64,000 bases of DNA from Siculibacillus sp. (GCA_030247555.1 JAOTSD010000009.1:1-64000), one strand, 5' to 3'; positions 9,238-18,354 are shown, counted from the stretch's first letter. The notes: generated from the letters alone by a model not told the origin. A program made the numbers and translations.

Positions 9238-9761
9238 GGCCGGCACCGCTTCTGCAGCTCCGTCAGGGCGGCGGTGAAACCCTTGAGCCCGTAAACGTCC
9301 GTGGTGCGGTTGCCACGTGCCGAACGGGCCGAGACCCTGAGGTCGACGCCGGCGCGCATCGCGGTGACGAGCTTGGCCTCGTCGGCCTCCGCCGCGAGCC
9401 AGGCGGTCTCGTTGCGGGTCACCAACGCGTAGCTCTCCTCGTCGACCGAGACGACGTTGCCGCTCGACGCCACGGGGTATCCGAACTCGATCGAGATCTC
9501 GGTGCCACCCGCGGCCGAACGCGGTCGCAACGACACGAAGAAAGAACCGGGATCGCGTTTCAGATCGATCGGCGTGCGTGACGTCGGTGCGGAGATGACG
9601 AAGCAGTAGCGCCGACCACTCTGGGTCGCCTCCACCGCACGCCAGGTGCCGAACTCGCCGAGCGATCGCTGTTCGGCGGAGGCCGGCACCGTCACGACCG
9701 AAAGGCCGATCGTGATCGCGGCGACGGAGGCGAAGCGTCGAGCGCCCATCGATCCGATCAT
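9234..9761 (-). CDS. Exported IalB-like protein (invasion-associated locus B family)
   Basis: 175 residues from ATG 9761. The signal peptide (ASVAAITIGLSVVTVPASA) ends near residue 30. The mature part has the IalB pattern: FGTWRAVEATQSGRRYCF near the start, a beta-rich middle, and a closing cysteine (LQKRC) that could pair with the first. IalB-like proteins are common exported proteins in Hyphomicrobiales; biochemical function is unclear. An ATG at 9749 is also possible; the longer frame to 9899 would put the signal sequence internally. It is the first gene of a unit with the OtsB-like protein. Confidence 0.75.
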   Translation of the reverse strand: MIGSMGARRFASVAAITIGLSVVTVPASAEQRSLGEFGTWRAVEATQSGRRYCFVISAPTSRTPIDLKRDPGSFFVSLRPRSAAGGTEISIEFGYPVASSGNVVSVDEESYALVTRNETAWLAAEADEAKLVTAMRAGVDLRVSARSARGNRTTDVYGLKGFTAALTELQKRCRP

Positions 9762-9901
9762 GACGACACCGTGCCCATCCCGGGGGGCGACCACCGCAGC
9801 GAAGTTCGCGACGGCGCACCGGAGAGAAGTATTTCGATTCATCATGGCGTCGATCTTGTCGACACGAGCAAACAAGTCAATGTAAAATTTTCTTAACATA
9901 T

Positions 9902-9921
9902 ATGTAAAGCAATGTTTACAT
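9902..9921. promoter_or_regulatory. Inverted repeat in an AT-rich divergent promoter region
   Basis: ATGTAAA (9902-9908) and TTTACAT (9915-9921) form a perfect 7-bp inverted repeat with a 6-bp spacer. It sits in an AT-rich island (about 9865-9950) between the divergent IalB-like gene and the sensor kinase gene. The contrast with the surrounding GC content and the symmetry suggest a regulator site and promoter. The binding protein is unknown. Confidence 0.45.
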
Positions 9922-10075
9922 GCAAAGATCCAAAGCTATTCTCGGGCATTCGCCATTGCACCGTCGATCGGCCGGATTGATGAACACGGGCCGGGTGATA
10001 TGATCACGGTGCCGTCGGCCTCGACATCGAAATCGATGCGACGATCCGCGGCGCGGTGATTTCGGCGAGGACGCG

Positions 10076-11542
10076 ATGTTCGTACGCTTCAAGACCGGGA
10101 ACCGCTTCCGCCGGATCCCTCGGACGGTTCTGGCCGCGACGGTCGGTGCCATGTTGATCCTGGCGGTGACCGCCCTGACTTCGCGCGTCGCGATCCACAT
10201 GCAGGAGCAACCGGAGCGACGCCTGATCGCCCGGCTCGGCGAGGTCTACCTCGACGGCCTGTCCGCCTCGGTCGCCCCCCACGTGATCGGCGGGCGGCGC
10301 GCCGACCTGCAGCGGGCGCTGGAGCGGGTCGCCACCTACCACGACGGCGTACGCGAGGCGCGCATCGTCATCCGTTCGCCCGAAGGGGAGATCCTCGCCG
10401 ATCTGAAGCGCGACGCTCTCTCGACCTCCGCGGCGCCGCCGCCCCTCGGTGCCGAGGTCGATCTGGCGGCGGCGGGCGACCGCAACCGCTTCTGGGTCCA
10501 GCGCCCTCTGATGGTCGGGGACGAATGGGCCGCGACGCTTTCGGCCCAGTTGGATCTCAAACCCATCCGGGACGAGCGCTTCACCGCGGCATTGAAGTCG
10601 CTGGCGGTCAACGCCGCCCTGGCGGTCGGGCTCGCGGCGGCGAGCTTCGTGCTGCTGCACAGGTTGCTCGCGCCCCTGAAGCTGCTGGAGAGCGCCCTCG
10701 GTCGCGCCGCCGCCGGCGACCCGCAGCCGGTCTCGCTCGTCGCGGCACGGCCCCTCAACCGCCGGATCCTGACGCTGCTCAGGGAATACAATCGCATGAC
10801 CGAGGCGGTCGTCGAACGACGGCAGATGCGGCTGGCGCAGGCCGAGCGGCTGCGGACGGCCGACCTCGGACGTCTGGCGGCGACGATCGCCCACGAGGTG
10901 CGCAACCCGCTGGCGGGCATGCTCAACGCGGTCGACACGGCGAGGCGCTATCGCGACAACCGCGAAGCGGTCGCCCAATCTCTCGACCTGCTCGAGCGCG
11001 GTCTGTCGGCGATCGAGCGGGTGGTGGAGACGACGTTGTCGCTGCATCGTCCGCCGACCGAGGGACAGGACATCCGCAAGGTCGATTTCGACGACCTCGA
11101 ACGGTTGATCGCTCCGGTGGCGGCGCGCCGCGACGTCCGGCTGGACTGGAGGGCCGATCTCGACGGAAGTCTGCCGTTGGAGAGTTCCGTGGTGCGTCAG
11201 ATCGTGCTCAATCTGGCGATCAACGCGGTGAACGCGGCGCAGGCCGGCGGTGCGATCGCGGTGCGGGCGGCGGCGGTGGAAGGCGGGCTGGTGCTCGAGG
11301 TTGCCGACGACGGGCCGGGGATCGATCCCGGCACGGCCGGCCGGCTCTCCCGCCTCGACCTCGACCGGATCGACACCACGGACGGCGGCATCGGGCTCGG
11401 CGTGGTGGTTCTGGCGGTCTCCTCGCTCGGGGGGCGGATCGAGACGCGCCGGGGCGAGGACCCGCCGTCGACGACGATCGTCGTCCATCTGCCGGCGCGC
11501 GGCGACACCGCGGCGACCGATCGGGAAGGAGAAGCGGCATGA
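10076..11542 (+). CDS. Sensor histidine kinase
   Basis: 488 residues. TM helix 1 (about 18-38), a periplasmic sensor domain of ~135 residues, TM helix 2 (about 175-197) and a HAMP-like linker lead to a HisKA domain with the phospho-accepting His273 in AHEVRNPL. The catalytic domain follows: N-box LNLAINAVNAA and G1 box DDGPGI. AGGA lies 4-5 bases before the ATG. It overlaps the response regulator gene by 4 bp, forming a pair. The architecture resembles DctB/NtrB-type kinases; the signal is unknown. Confidence 0.9.
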   Translation: MFVRFKTGNRFRRIPRTVLAATVGAMLILAVTALTSRVAIHMQEQPERRLIARLGEVYLDGLSASVAPHVIGGRRADLQRALERVATYHDGVREARIVIRSPEGEILADLKRDALSTSAAPPPLGAEVDLAAAGDRNRFWVQRPLMVGDEWAATLSAQLDLKPIRDERFTAALKSLAVNAALAVGLAAASFVLLHRLLAPLKLLESALGRAAAGDPQPVSLVAARPLNRRILTLLREYNRMTEAVVERRQMRLAQAERLRTADLGRLAATIAHEVRNPLAGMLNAVDTARRYRDNREAVAQSLDLLERGLSAIERVVETTLSLHRPPTEGQDIRKVDFDDLERLIAPVAARRDVRLDWRADLDGSLPLESSVVRQIVLNLAINAVNAAQAGGAIAVRAAAVEGGLVLEVADDGPGIDPGTAGRLSRLDLDRIDTTDGGIGLGVVVLAVSSLGGRIETRRGEDPPSTTIVVHLPARGDTAATDREGEAA

Positions 11543-12834
11543 CACGCCGGCCGACGATCCTCGTCGTCGAGGACGACGACATCCTCGCCGCTTCGCTCAC
11601 CACCCGGTTGTCGCTCGAGGGCATGTCGCCGATCCGGGCGGCGACGTGCGCCGGAGCGCTCGCCATCCTGCACCGATCGCGCATCGACGCGGTGATCAGC
11701 GACATCCGCCTGCCCGACGGCTCGGGCGAAGACGTCTTCTGGTCGGAGCGCGCCCGCTTCGCCATGACCCCGACCATCTTCGCCACCGCCTACGGCGACG
11801 TCGAACAGGCGGTGCGGCTGGTCAAGCTCGGCGCCATCGACTACCTGACCAAGCCGTTCGACATCGGGGCGCTGGTGGCGCTGCTCGACCGGGTGCTCGC
11901 CCGAGACGGCCGACGGCCGGTTCCGGGGGCCGAAGACGACGGTGGTTTCCCGGACGACGCCCGCGTCGCCGAGGCGCTCGACCGACTGGTCGAGGTGCGC
12001 GAGAACCTTCTCCTCGTCGGGCCGAGCGGCTCGGGGCGACGTACCGCGGCGCGACGGCTCCACGACCGCTCGAGCCGGCGCGAGGCTCCCTTCGTGGTGA
12101 TCGACGGCGCTTCACTCGACGACCGCCTGCTCTTCGGCGCGATCGACGCCACCGGGGCGTTCGAGCCCGGAGTGCTCGAGACGGTCGGCGAAGGGACGCT
12201 GCTGCTCACCGAGATCGCCGACATCGCGCCGGAGATCCAGGCCCGTCTGCTGCGGTTCGTCGAGGAACGGCGGTACCGGCCGGTCGGTGCGACGGCGGAG
12301 CGCAGTTTCGCCGGGCGCCTCGTCACCACGTCGACCCGTACGCCGGAAGAATCGGCGGCGTCGACGGCGATTCGCCCCGACCTTCTCCATCGGCTGGCGG
12401 TGATCGAGGTGCGCATCCCTCCGCTCGCCGAACGCTCCGCCGACCTCGCCGCTCTGGCCGGGCACATCCTCGAGGTCGAACGAGCCGCCGATCCGCGGCG
12501 CGCCGAGGTTCGCTTTTCCGAAGTGGCGATCGAGGCGATCGAGAGCCACGACTGGCCCGGCAACATCCGCGAGATGCGCAACCGCATCGTTCGCGCCGTC
12601 CTGCTCGGGCGCGACGAGACGATCGGCGCCGGGGATCTCTTTCCCGAACGCCCCCCGGAGGAGGAGGCCGGCGATCTGCGTCTGGAGACGGCGCGCCGCG
12701 ACGCGGAACGCCAGGTCATCGAGACCGCGCTCACGGAGAACGGCGGCCGCATCGTCGCGACCGCGCGCTCACTCGGGGTGTCGCGAGTGACGCTGTGGTC
12801 GAAGATGAAGCGCTTCGGCATCGCCCGACCGTGA
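11539..12834 (+). CDS. NtrC-family response regulator without the GAFTGA loop
   Basis: 431 residues. Receiver domain: EDD near 11-13, phospho-acceptor Asp55 in ISDIRLPDG, Lys105 in YLTKPFD. An AAA+ domain follows with GPSGSG in the Walker A position, and the C-terminus has a Fis-type helix-turn-helix (NGGRIVATARSLGVSRVTLW). Two things are missing. The sigma-54-contacting GAFTGA loop is deleted: the frame goes from LLFGAID straight to ATGAFEPG. The Walker B segment reads LLLTEI instead of the usual LFLDEI. It is therefore unlikely to act as a standard sigma-54 activator. Its target may be the neighbouring genes. Confidence 0.88.
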   Translation: MTRRPTILVVEDDDILAASLTTRLSLEGMSPIRAATCAGALAILHRSRIDAVISDIRLPDGSGEDVFWSERARFAMTPTIFATAYGDVEQAVRLVKLGAIDYLTKPFDIGALVALLDRVLARDGRRPVPGAEDDGGFPDDARVAEALDRLVEVRENLLLVGPSGSGRRTAARRLHDRSSRREAPFVVIDGASLDDRLLFGAIDATGAFEPGVLETVGEGTLLLTEIADIAPEIQARLLRFVEERRYRPVGATAERSFAGRLVTTSTRTPEESAASTAIRPDLLHRLAVIEVRIPPLAERSADLAALAGHILEVERAADPRRAEVRFSEVAIEAIESHDWPGNIREMRNRIVRAVLLGRDETIGAGDLFPERPPEEEAGDLRLETARRDAERQVIETALTENGGRIVATARSLGVSRVTLWSKMKRFGIARP

Positions 12835-12861
12835 CCGGCGCGAGCGACGGCCGGGCACGCC

Positions 12862-14154
12862 TCACGGTGCCCCGACACCGAGCAGCGAGGGCAACGCCGT
12901 GGTCAGCGGCGGCCACAGCGTGATCGCGGCGAGCACCACGAGCAGCGGGATCAACCAGGGCACGATCGCCCGCGACATGGTCTCGAAGGTGATGTCGGCG
13001 ACGCGCGTCACGACGAAGAGCACCACGCCGACCGGTGGGGTGACGGTGCCGATGATCAGGTTCAGCACCACCATGACGCCGAACTGCACCGGATCGATGC
13101 CATAGCTCGCCGCCGCCGGCACGAGGATCGGGATGAGGATCAGCATCGCCGCCAGCGCTTCCATGAAGCAGCCGATCACCAGCAGCAGCAGGTTGGTGAG
13201 CAGCAGGAAGACCAGCGGATCGCGGATCGTGTCGACGATCATCGGCGTCAGCGTCTGCGGCAGTCGCGACACCGACAGGCACCATCCGACGGCCCCGGCG
13301 GTCATAACCAGAATGCCGACGATGCCGGTGGTCTCGACCGAATTGATCAGGATCGGCACGAGGTCGGAGACCTTCAGCGTCCGGTAGACGACGAAACCGA
13401 GGAAGAGCGCCCACAGGCAGGCGGCGGCCGCCGCTTCCGTCGGGGTGAACAGCCCCGAGAACATGCCGCCGAGGATCAGCACCGGGGTGAAGATGGCGAA
13501 GGAGCTCGACAGGAAGGTGCGGAAGAGAACGCGGAACCCCCGGAAGGTCTCGCGCCGCATGCCGTGCCGGTTGGCGACGACGACGACCATCCCCATCAAC
13601 GACAGGCCCATCAGCAGCCCGGGGACGACACCGCCCAGGAAGAGCTTGCCGACCGAGACGTCGGCGCTGACGCCGTAGATGACCATCGGCAGCGACGGCG
13701 GGATGATCGGACCGATGGTGGCGGCGGAAGCGGTGATCGCTGCGGCCGTCTTCGGCTCGTAGCCGGCCTTGGTCATGGCGCGGATCTCGATCGCGCCGGA
13801 ACCGGCGGCGTCGGCCACGGCCGAACCGACCATGCCGGCGAAGATGATGCTGGTCAGGATCGAGGCATGGGCGTATCCGCCCCGCACCCAGCCGATGGCG
13901 GCGGAAGCGAAGGCGACGATGCGATCGGTGATCTGCGCCTTGGACAGGATGTTGCCCATCAGGATGAAGAGCGGCGCGGCGACGATCGGGAAGGAGTTGA
14001 CGGCCCCGGCCATCTTCTGTGGCAACAGCTCGATGGGGATGCCGCCGAACCACAGGAAGACGAGCGCCGCCATCGCCATGGTCACCCAGAGCGGCACGCC
14101 GGCGAAGATGATCGCCAGCCAACCGATGGCGATCCGGGTCATCAGGGCGATCAT
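12862..14154 (-). CDS. siaM: TRAP transporter large permease (sialic acid type)
   Basis: 430 residues, about 12-13 membrane segments, DctM/SiaM family; the glycine-rich AAPLFILMGN and PPSLPMVIYG stretches are family signatures. It forms the ion-driven transport channel with the small subunit. Start ATG 14154 overlaps the siaQ stop. The sialic acid assignment comes from the neighbouring NanA and NanR-like genes, not from this protein alone. Confidence 0.88.
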   Translation of the reverse strand: MIALMTRIAIGWLAIIFAGVPLWVTMAMAALVFLWFGGIPIELLPQKMAGAVNSFPIVAAPLFILMGNILSKAQITDRIVAFASAAIGWVRGGYAHASILTSIIFAGMVGSAVADAAGSGAIEIRAMTKAGYEPKTAAAITASAATIGPIIPPSLPMVIYGVSADVSVGKLFLGGVVPGLLMGLSLMGMVVVVANRHGMRRETFRGFRVLFRTFLSSSFAIFTPVLILGGMFSGLFTPTEAAAAACLWALFLGFVVYRTLKVSDLVPILINSVETTGIVGILVMTAGAVGWCLSVSRLPQTLTPMIVDTIRDPLVFLLLTNLLLLVIGCFMEALAAMLILIPILVPAAASYGIDPVQFGVMVVLNLIIGTVTPPVGVVLFVVTRVADITFETMSRAIVPWLIPLLVVLAAITLWPPLTTALPSLLGVGAP

Positions 14155-14654
14155 AGGACGAAGTCCTTGCCGGTTTCACGGCGACCGGCGAGCGCCCGCG
14201 CGACGAGATCGACCACCGCCTGGACGAAAACAATCGCTCCGGTCGGCACCAGCGGCAGGTACATCCAAGCGGTGGCGATCGGCATGGCGACCGCCTCGAT
14301 GTCACCGTTCTTGTGAACGAGTTCGATGCCCTTGACGAAGAGGACGGCGCCGATGAGCGCCACCATCACCTGGGTCAGCGTCTCGGTGATCCGCCAAGCG
14401 CCGGTCGGCAGGAGATCGATCAGGACGCGGATGCGGATGTGGGCCCGGTTGCGGGTCGCCAGGATGGTGCCGAGGCAGGCCAGCCACACCATGAGGTAGC
14501 CGGAGAGTTCCTCGGTCCAGGCGAAGGGCGCGCCGACGGCGCGCCCGACGATACCCAGAGTGACGACGCAGAGCAGCGCCACCAGTCCGAGAGCGGACAG
14601 GCCGGCGACCACGAGGTCGACGGCGCGCCCGAGCAGCGCGAAGGCTCGCGGCAT
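14151..14654 (-). CDS. siaQ: TRAP transporter small permease (sialic acid type)
   Basis: 167 residues with four membrane helices (about 12-32, 45-62, 85-105, 125-148), DctQ family, including FAWTEELSGYLMVWLACLG. The start at 14654 overlaps the siaP stop (ATGA) and the end overlaps siaM. Some organisms fuse this subunit to SiaM; here they are separate. Confidence 0.87.
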   Translation of the reverse strand: MPRAFALLGRAVDLVVAGLSALGLVALLCVVTLGIVGRAVGAPFAWTEELSGYLMVWLACLGTILATRNRAHIRIRVLIDLLPTGAWRITETLTQVMVALIGAVLFVKGIELVHKNGDIEAVAMPIATAWMYLPLVPTGAIVFVQAVVDLVARALAGRRETGKDFVL

Positions 14655-15655
14655 CACAGCGCCGCCAGACCGTCGAAGGTACCCTTGCCCCACCGCTCCT
14701 CGTACTTCTTCGGTACGGAGGCGAGCACCGGGTCGCGCCAAGCCTTCACGTCGGGCTTGATCACGGTCATGCCCTGACCCTTCAACGTGTCGACGAGGCC
14801 GGCCTCCTGCTTGAGGAGCTCGGCGTCCTGCCACTTCACGGCATCGGCGATGGCCGCCTGGATGATGTCGCGATCGGCGGCCGGCAGACCCTTCCAGAAA
14901 TCGTCGTTGATCATGACGAGACGCGGCGTGACCACGTGCTCGGTGAGGACGAGGAACTTCTGGACCTCGAAGAACTTGCCGCTCTGGATGGTCGGCAGCG
15001 GGTTCTCCTGTCCGTCGACGGCGCCCTGCGACAGGGCGAGATAGAGCTCGCCGAAGGCGATCGGAGTCGCCTGGGCGCCCCAGGCCTCGACCATCGAGCG
15101 GAACACGTCGACCGGCGGCACGCGCAGTTTGAGGCCGGCGACATCGGCCGGGGTGGCGACCTGCTTCTTGCCGGTGGTGAGGTGACGCTTGCCGTAGTAG
15201 GTCACGCCGAGCAGCCGGATCTTGCGCTTGGCGGCGAGCTCGTCGTTGAGCTTGGCGAAGACCGGCGCCGCGGCGAGCTTGGCGAGATGGGCGGCGTCGC
15301 GCCACAGGTAGGGCGCCTCCAGCACCGACAGCGGCGGCAGGAACACCGAGAGCGCCCCGGCGCCGTCGGTGGTCATCTGGATCACGCCGGCGGAGACGTT
15401 CTCCATCATCTCCTTGCCCGAGCCGAGTTGGCTGTTGGGGAAGGACTGGATCTCGATGCGACCGCCGCTCTTCTCCTTCACCGCGGCGGCGACGCGGTCG
15501 ATCATCATCACCTGCGGGTGGGTGGTGGCCAGCGCGTCACCCCAGCGGATGACGGTCGGGGCGGCACGGGCGCCGATGGCGGGCATGAAGACGCCCGCGG
15601 CGGCGAGACCGGCGGTGAAGCTGCGGCGGGAAAGTTCGGCACCAGTTCGGGGCAT
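14654..15655 (-). CDS. siaP: TRAP periplasmic binding protein, probable sialic acid receptor
   Basis: 333 residues, DctP family. A twin-arginine-like leader (SRRSFTAGLAAAG) is followed by AxA cleavage near residue 31, so it may be Tat-exported. Arg178 in GLKLRVP matches the family's conserved carboxylate-binding arginine, and Arg157 (GKRHLT) sits about where SiaP has its second one. Substrate is inferred as N-acetylneuraminate because nanR and nanA are divergently adjacent. First gene of siaPQM. Confidence 0.85.
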   Translation of the reverse strand: MPRTGAELSRRSFTAGLAAAGVFMPAIGARAAPTVIRWGDALATTHPQVMMIDRVAAAVKEKSGGRIEIQSFPNSQLGSGKEMMENVSAGVIQMTTDGAGALSVFLPPLSVLEAPYLWRDAAHLAKLAAAPVFAKLNDELAAKRKIRLLGVTYYGKRHLTTGKKQVATPADVAGLKLRVPPVDVFRSMVEAWGAQATPIAFGELYLALSQGAVDGQENPLPTIQSGKFFEVQKFLVLTEHVVTPRLVMINDDFWKGLPAADRDIIQAAIADAVKWQDAELLKQEAGLVDTLKGQGMTVIKPDVKAWRDPVLASVPKKYEERWGKGTFDGLAAL

Positions 15656-15706
15656 GCGGATTCACTCCCTCTTTCGGTTCCGCCAGGTTCTTTCGACCTC
15701 GCTCGG

Positions 15707-15741
15707 CTGGTATAACATCTACACCAGTTTTCCCTTGTCAA
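15707..15741 (-). promoter_or_regulatory. siaP promoter with overlapping NanR-like operator
   Basis: On the minus strand a -35 TTGACA (15741-15736) and a -10-like TGTTAT (15717-15712) are 18 bp apart. Over the -10 region lies an imperfect inverted repeat, TGGTATA-N5-TACACCA, inside CTGGT/ACCAG arms (15707-15727). GGTATA is the element bound by E. coli NanR, and the divergent gene encodes a NanR homologue. Repressor binding here would block siaP transcription until sialic acid is present. Promoter elements are read directly; binding is inferred. Confidence 0.65.
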
Positions 15742-15819
15742 CGGAAAGATCGCGGAACTAGGATCGCGACGCGTGGACACGCCGGAGCGTGCGCCGCGAT
15801 GGGGGAGAGGGGGTCTGAC

Positions 15820-16560
15820 ATGAAGCGTGCCGGGGCTCATCTCGGTCCGGTTCGCAAGAGGAAGCTGTCGGACGACGTCATCGAACGGCTCGAGGCGGCG
15901 ATCCGCGACGGCACCTATCCGGAAGGCTCGACGCTGCCGTCGGAGCGCGAACTGATGGCGCTGTTCGAGGTCGGCCGCCCCTCGGTGCGCGAGGCCCTGT
16001 TCGCGTTGCAGAAGCGCGGCCTCGTCCAGATCGGCGCCGGCGAGAAACCGAAGGTGACCCGCCCATCGCCGCGCCACCTGCTCGACGAACTCGGCTCGAC
16101 CGCCCGCATCCTGCTCGACGAACCCTCCGGCCTCGATCATTTCGAACAGGCGAGACTGGCGCTCGAGATCTATCTCGTCACCCATGCCTGCGCCCATGCC
16201 GAGGCGGTCGATCTCGCCCGGCTCGAGGCGGCGGTGGCGGCGAACGGCGAAGCGATCGGCAAGGGGGAGGCCTTCATCACCACCGACGTCGCCTTCCATC
16301 GGGTGCTGACCGAGATGACCGGCAATCCGATCTTCCTCGCCATGCACGACGCGATCGTCGAGTGGATCATCCACGTCCGACCGGTGCGCCTCAACACCGC
16401 CGACAACAACGAGGCCAGCCACGCCCAACATCGCATCATCCTCGATGCGATCCGGCGGCGCGACACGCTCGCGGCGATCGCCGCGATGCGCGACCATCTG
16501 GGCGATTCCCACGCCCGCTATTCCCACCACCCGGCCGCCCCCCCCGGCGACGCCGCCTGA
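15820..16560 (+). CDS. nanR: NanR-like GntR/FadR-family regulator of sialic acid genes
   Basis: 246 residues. The winged helix contains TLPSERELMALFEVGRPSV and REALFALQKRGLVQI, closely resembling E. coli NanR; the helical FCD domain follows with the likely metal/ligand histidine in TDVAFHRVL and a NPIFLAMHDAIVEW stretch. ATG 15820 was chosen over 15799 because GGGAGAGGGGG lies directly upstream at the right distance. It is divergent from siaP and 18 bp upstream of nanA. Likely a repressor released by N-acetylneuraminate, by analogy. Confidence 0.85.
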   Translation: MKRAGAHLGPVRKRKLSDDVIERLEAAIRDGTYPEGSTLPSERELMALFEVGRPSVREALFALQKRGLVQIGAGEKPKVTRPSPRHLLDELGSTARILLDEPSGLDHFEQARLALEIYLVTHACAHAEAVDLARLEAAVAANGEAIGKGEAFITTDVAFHRVLTEMTGNPIFLAMHDAIVEWIIHVRPVRLNTADNNEASHAQHRIILDAIRRRDTLAAIAAMRDHLGDSHARYSHHPAAPPGDAA

Positions 16561-16578
16561 GACGATCGAGGTCGACCG

Positions 16579-17481
16579 ATGTCGCAAGTACTCGTGCCGC
16601 GCCGAGATCTCGGCGGCATCTTCTCCGCACTGGTGACGCCCTTCGCGGCCGACGGTGGCTTGGCGCTCGATCTGGTGCCGGCGCTCGTCGAGCATCAGCT
16701 CGCCCAGGGGCTCGCCGGGTTCTACGTCGGCGGATCGACGGGCGAGGCCTTCCTGCAGAGTCTCGAGGAGCGCACCGCGTTCCTGCGGGCGGTGGCGGCG
16801 GCGGCGGCGGGACGCGGCCGGCTGATCGCCCACGTCGGGGCGGTGGCGACGGCCGACTGCCTCACCCTCGGGCGGGCGGCGATCGAGGCCGGCTACGATG
16901 CGATCTCGGCGATCCCGCCCTTCTACTACGACTTCTCGCGCGACGAGTTGAAGGCGCACTACCGAAGGCTTGCCACCGAACTGCCCGTGCCGCTCGTCAT
17001 CTACAACTTCGGCGGCCGCGTCGGCCGGCTGACCGGCGACGACCTCCTCGAGTTGCTCGACGAACCGCGGATCGTCGGCGTCAAGCACACCTCGCAGGAC
17101 CTCCACCTGCTCGAACGCTTCAAGCGCCACCGTCCCGAAGCCGTGATCTACAACGGCTTCGACGAGATGTGTCTGGCCGGGCTGGTGATGGGCGCCGACG
17201 GGGCGATCGGCACGACCTACAACTTCATGGGCGATCTGTTCGTCCGGCTGGCGGCGGCCTTCGCCGCCGGCCGCATCGACGTGGCCCGAGCGCTGCAGGT
17301 CATCGCCAACCGGATCATCGACGTGCTGATCGAAGTCGGCGTCTTCCCCGGCACCAAGGCGATCCTCGCCCTGATGGGCCTGGACGCCGGCGGCTGTCGG
17401 GCGCCGTTCCGCGTGCCGTCGGAGGCGGACCGGGCGAAGCTCGCCGCCTGCGTCGACCTGTTGCGCACCGCCGCCGGCTGA
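16579..17481 (+). CDS. nanA: N-acetylneuraminate lyase
   Basis: 300 residues, DHDPS/NAL family TIM barrel. It cleaves sialic acid to N-acetylmannosamine and pyruvate. The Schiff-base Lys169 is in VGVKHTS and the catalytic Tyr142 in VIYN. GFYVGGSTGEAFLQSLEER and AVIYNGFDEM match E. coli NanA rather than dihydrodipicolinate synthase. It lies 18 bp after nanR. The downstream steps (nanE, nanK, nagA/B) are not in the window. Confidence 0.9.
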   Translation: MSQVLVPRRDLGGIFSALVTPFAADGGLALDLVPALVEHQLAQGLAGFYVGGSTGEAFLQSLEERTAFLRAVAAAAAGRGRLIAHVGAVATADCLTLGRAAIEAGYDAISAIPPFYYDFSRDELKAHYRRLATELPVPLVIYNFGGRVGRLTGDDLLELLDEPRIVGVKHTSQDLHLLERFKRHRPEAVIYNGFDEMCLAGLVMGADGAIGTTYNFMGDLFVRLAAAFAAGRIDVARALQVIANRIIDVLIEVGVFPGTKAILALMGLDAGGCRAPFRVPSEADRAKLAACVDLLRTAAG

Positions 17482-17841
17482 CGCCGCGGCCCCCCCGGTG
17501 TGTCCTCCCTCGGCGACGTGATCGCACGCGCATCCGTTCGCTCGGGACGACACCCGGCGACCGGGACGACGATGCTCGGCGGGCGGACTAGTGGAGAGCG
17601 CGTACGTGGGGAAGCGGACACGTATCCCGCCCCGGATTTGACGCCACTCAAATCTCACATCGGAATATTCGTATATTCGAATGCTCGCCCGCCGCCGCCA
17701 CGCGAGTCGTGACGGCCCGGCGGTCACGCGCGGTCGCGGAAACGAAAGGGGCAACCGGCCCCGGATGTCCGCCGATCCTCCGGATCGATACCGCCCCCGG
17801 CGCCGACGGCGAACGGGATCAAGCGTGGAAGGAGCCGATTC
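17482..17841 (+). other. Intergenic region with AT-rich palindromic element, likely promoter of the respiratory operon
   Basis: 360 bp without a convincing gene. Around 17640-17683 the sequence becomes AT-rich and holds a repeated ATATTCG (17665-17671 and 17673-17679) overlapping ATTCG-N6-CGAAT (17667-17682). This is the best place for the promoter or operator of the 11 kb operon downstream. A GGAAGGAG ribosome site precedes the first gene at 17842. Confidence 0.4.
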
Positions 17842-18354
17842 ATGGACGCCCCGACGATCGGTCGGATCCGCAGCGCCGGAGCGCTGTTCGTGTCACTCAT
17901 GCTGTTCTGGATCATGCTCAACGGCTCGCTGGCGAGCGACGTGCTGATCGTCGGCGTGGTCGCCTCCGTGGTGATCGCCTTCCTCCACCGCGACGGTCTC
18001 TCGATCTTCGCCGAGGCGAGGTTCACGCCCGCTTCGGTCGTCGCCACCTTCGGCTACATCGGCTACTTCCTGAAGGAACTGGTCAAGTCGAACCTGCACA
18101 TCGCCGCCGTGGTGCTCGATCCGGCCCTGCCGGTCAGGCCCGGAATCGTCCGCGTCCACACCCGTTTGCGCAGTCGCACGGGCCGACTGCTTCTCGCCAA
18201 TTCCATCACCCTGACCCCGGGTACCCTCACCGTCGAGATGGAGGACGAGTGGTTCTACGTCCACTGGGTGACGATGGAGGCAGCGGACCAGGAGGAGGCG
18301 ACGAGGCAGATCGTCGCCGGTTTCGAGAGTTATCTGGAGGTGATGTATGGCTGA
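17842..18354 (+). CDS. Mrp/Mbh-type antiporter subunit E
   Basis: 170 residues, MnhE/MrpE family: two to three N-terminal helices (about 12-30, 32-48, 62-80), then a cytosolic domain with NSITLTPGTLTVEMEDEWFYVHW, the family hallmark. First gene of the Mbh/Mbx-like operon. In such complexes this protein belongs to the ion-translocating membrane module. Overlaps the next gene by 8 bp. Confidence 0.88.
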   Translation: MDAPTIGRIRSAGALFVSLMLFWIMLNGSLASDVLIVGVVASVVIAFLHRDGLSIFAEARFTPASVVATFGYIGYFLKELVKSNLHIAAVVLDPALPVRPGIVRVHTRLRSRTGRLLLANSITLTPGTLTVEMEDEWFYVHWVTMEAADQEEATRQIVAGFESYLEVMYG

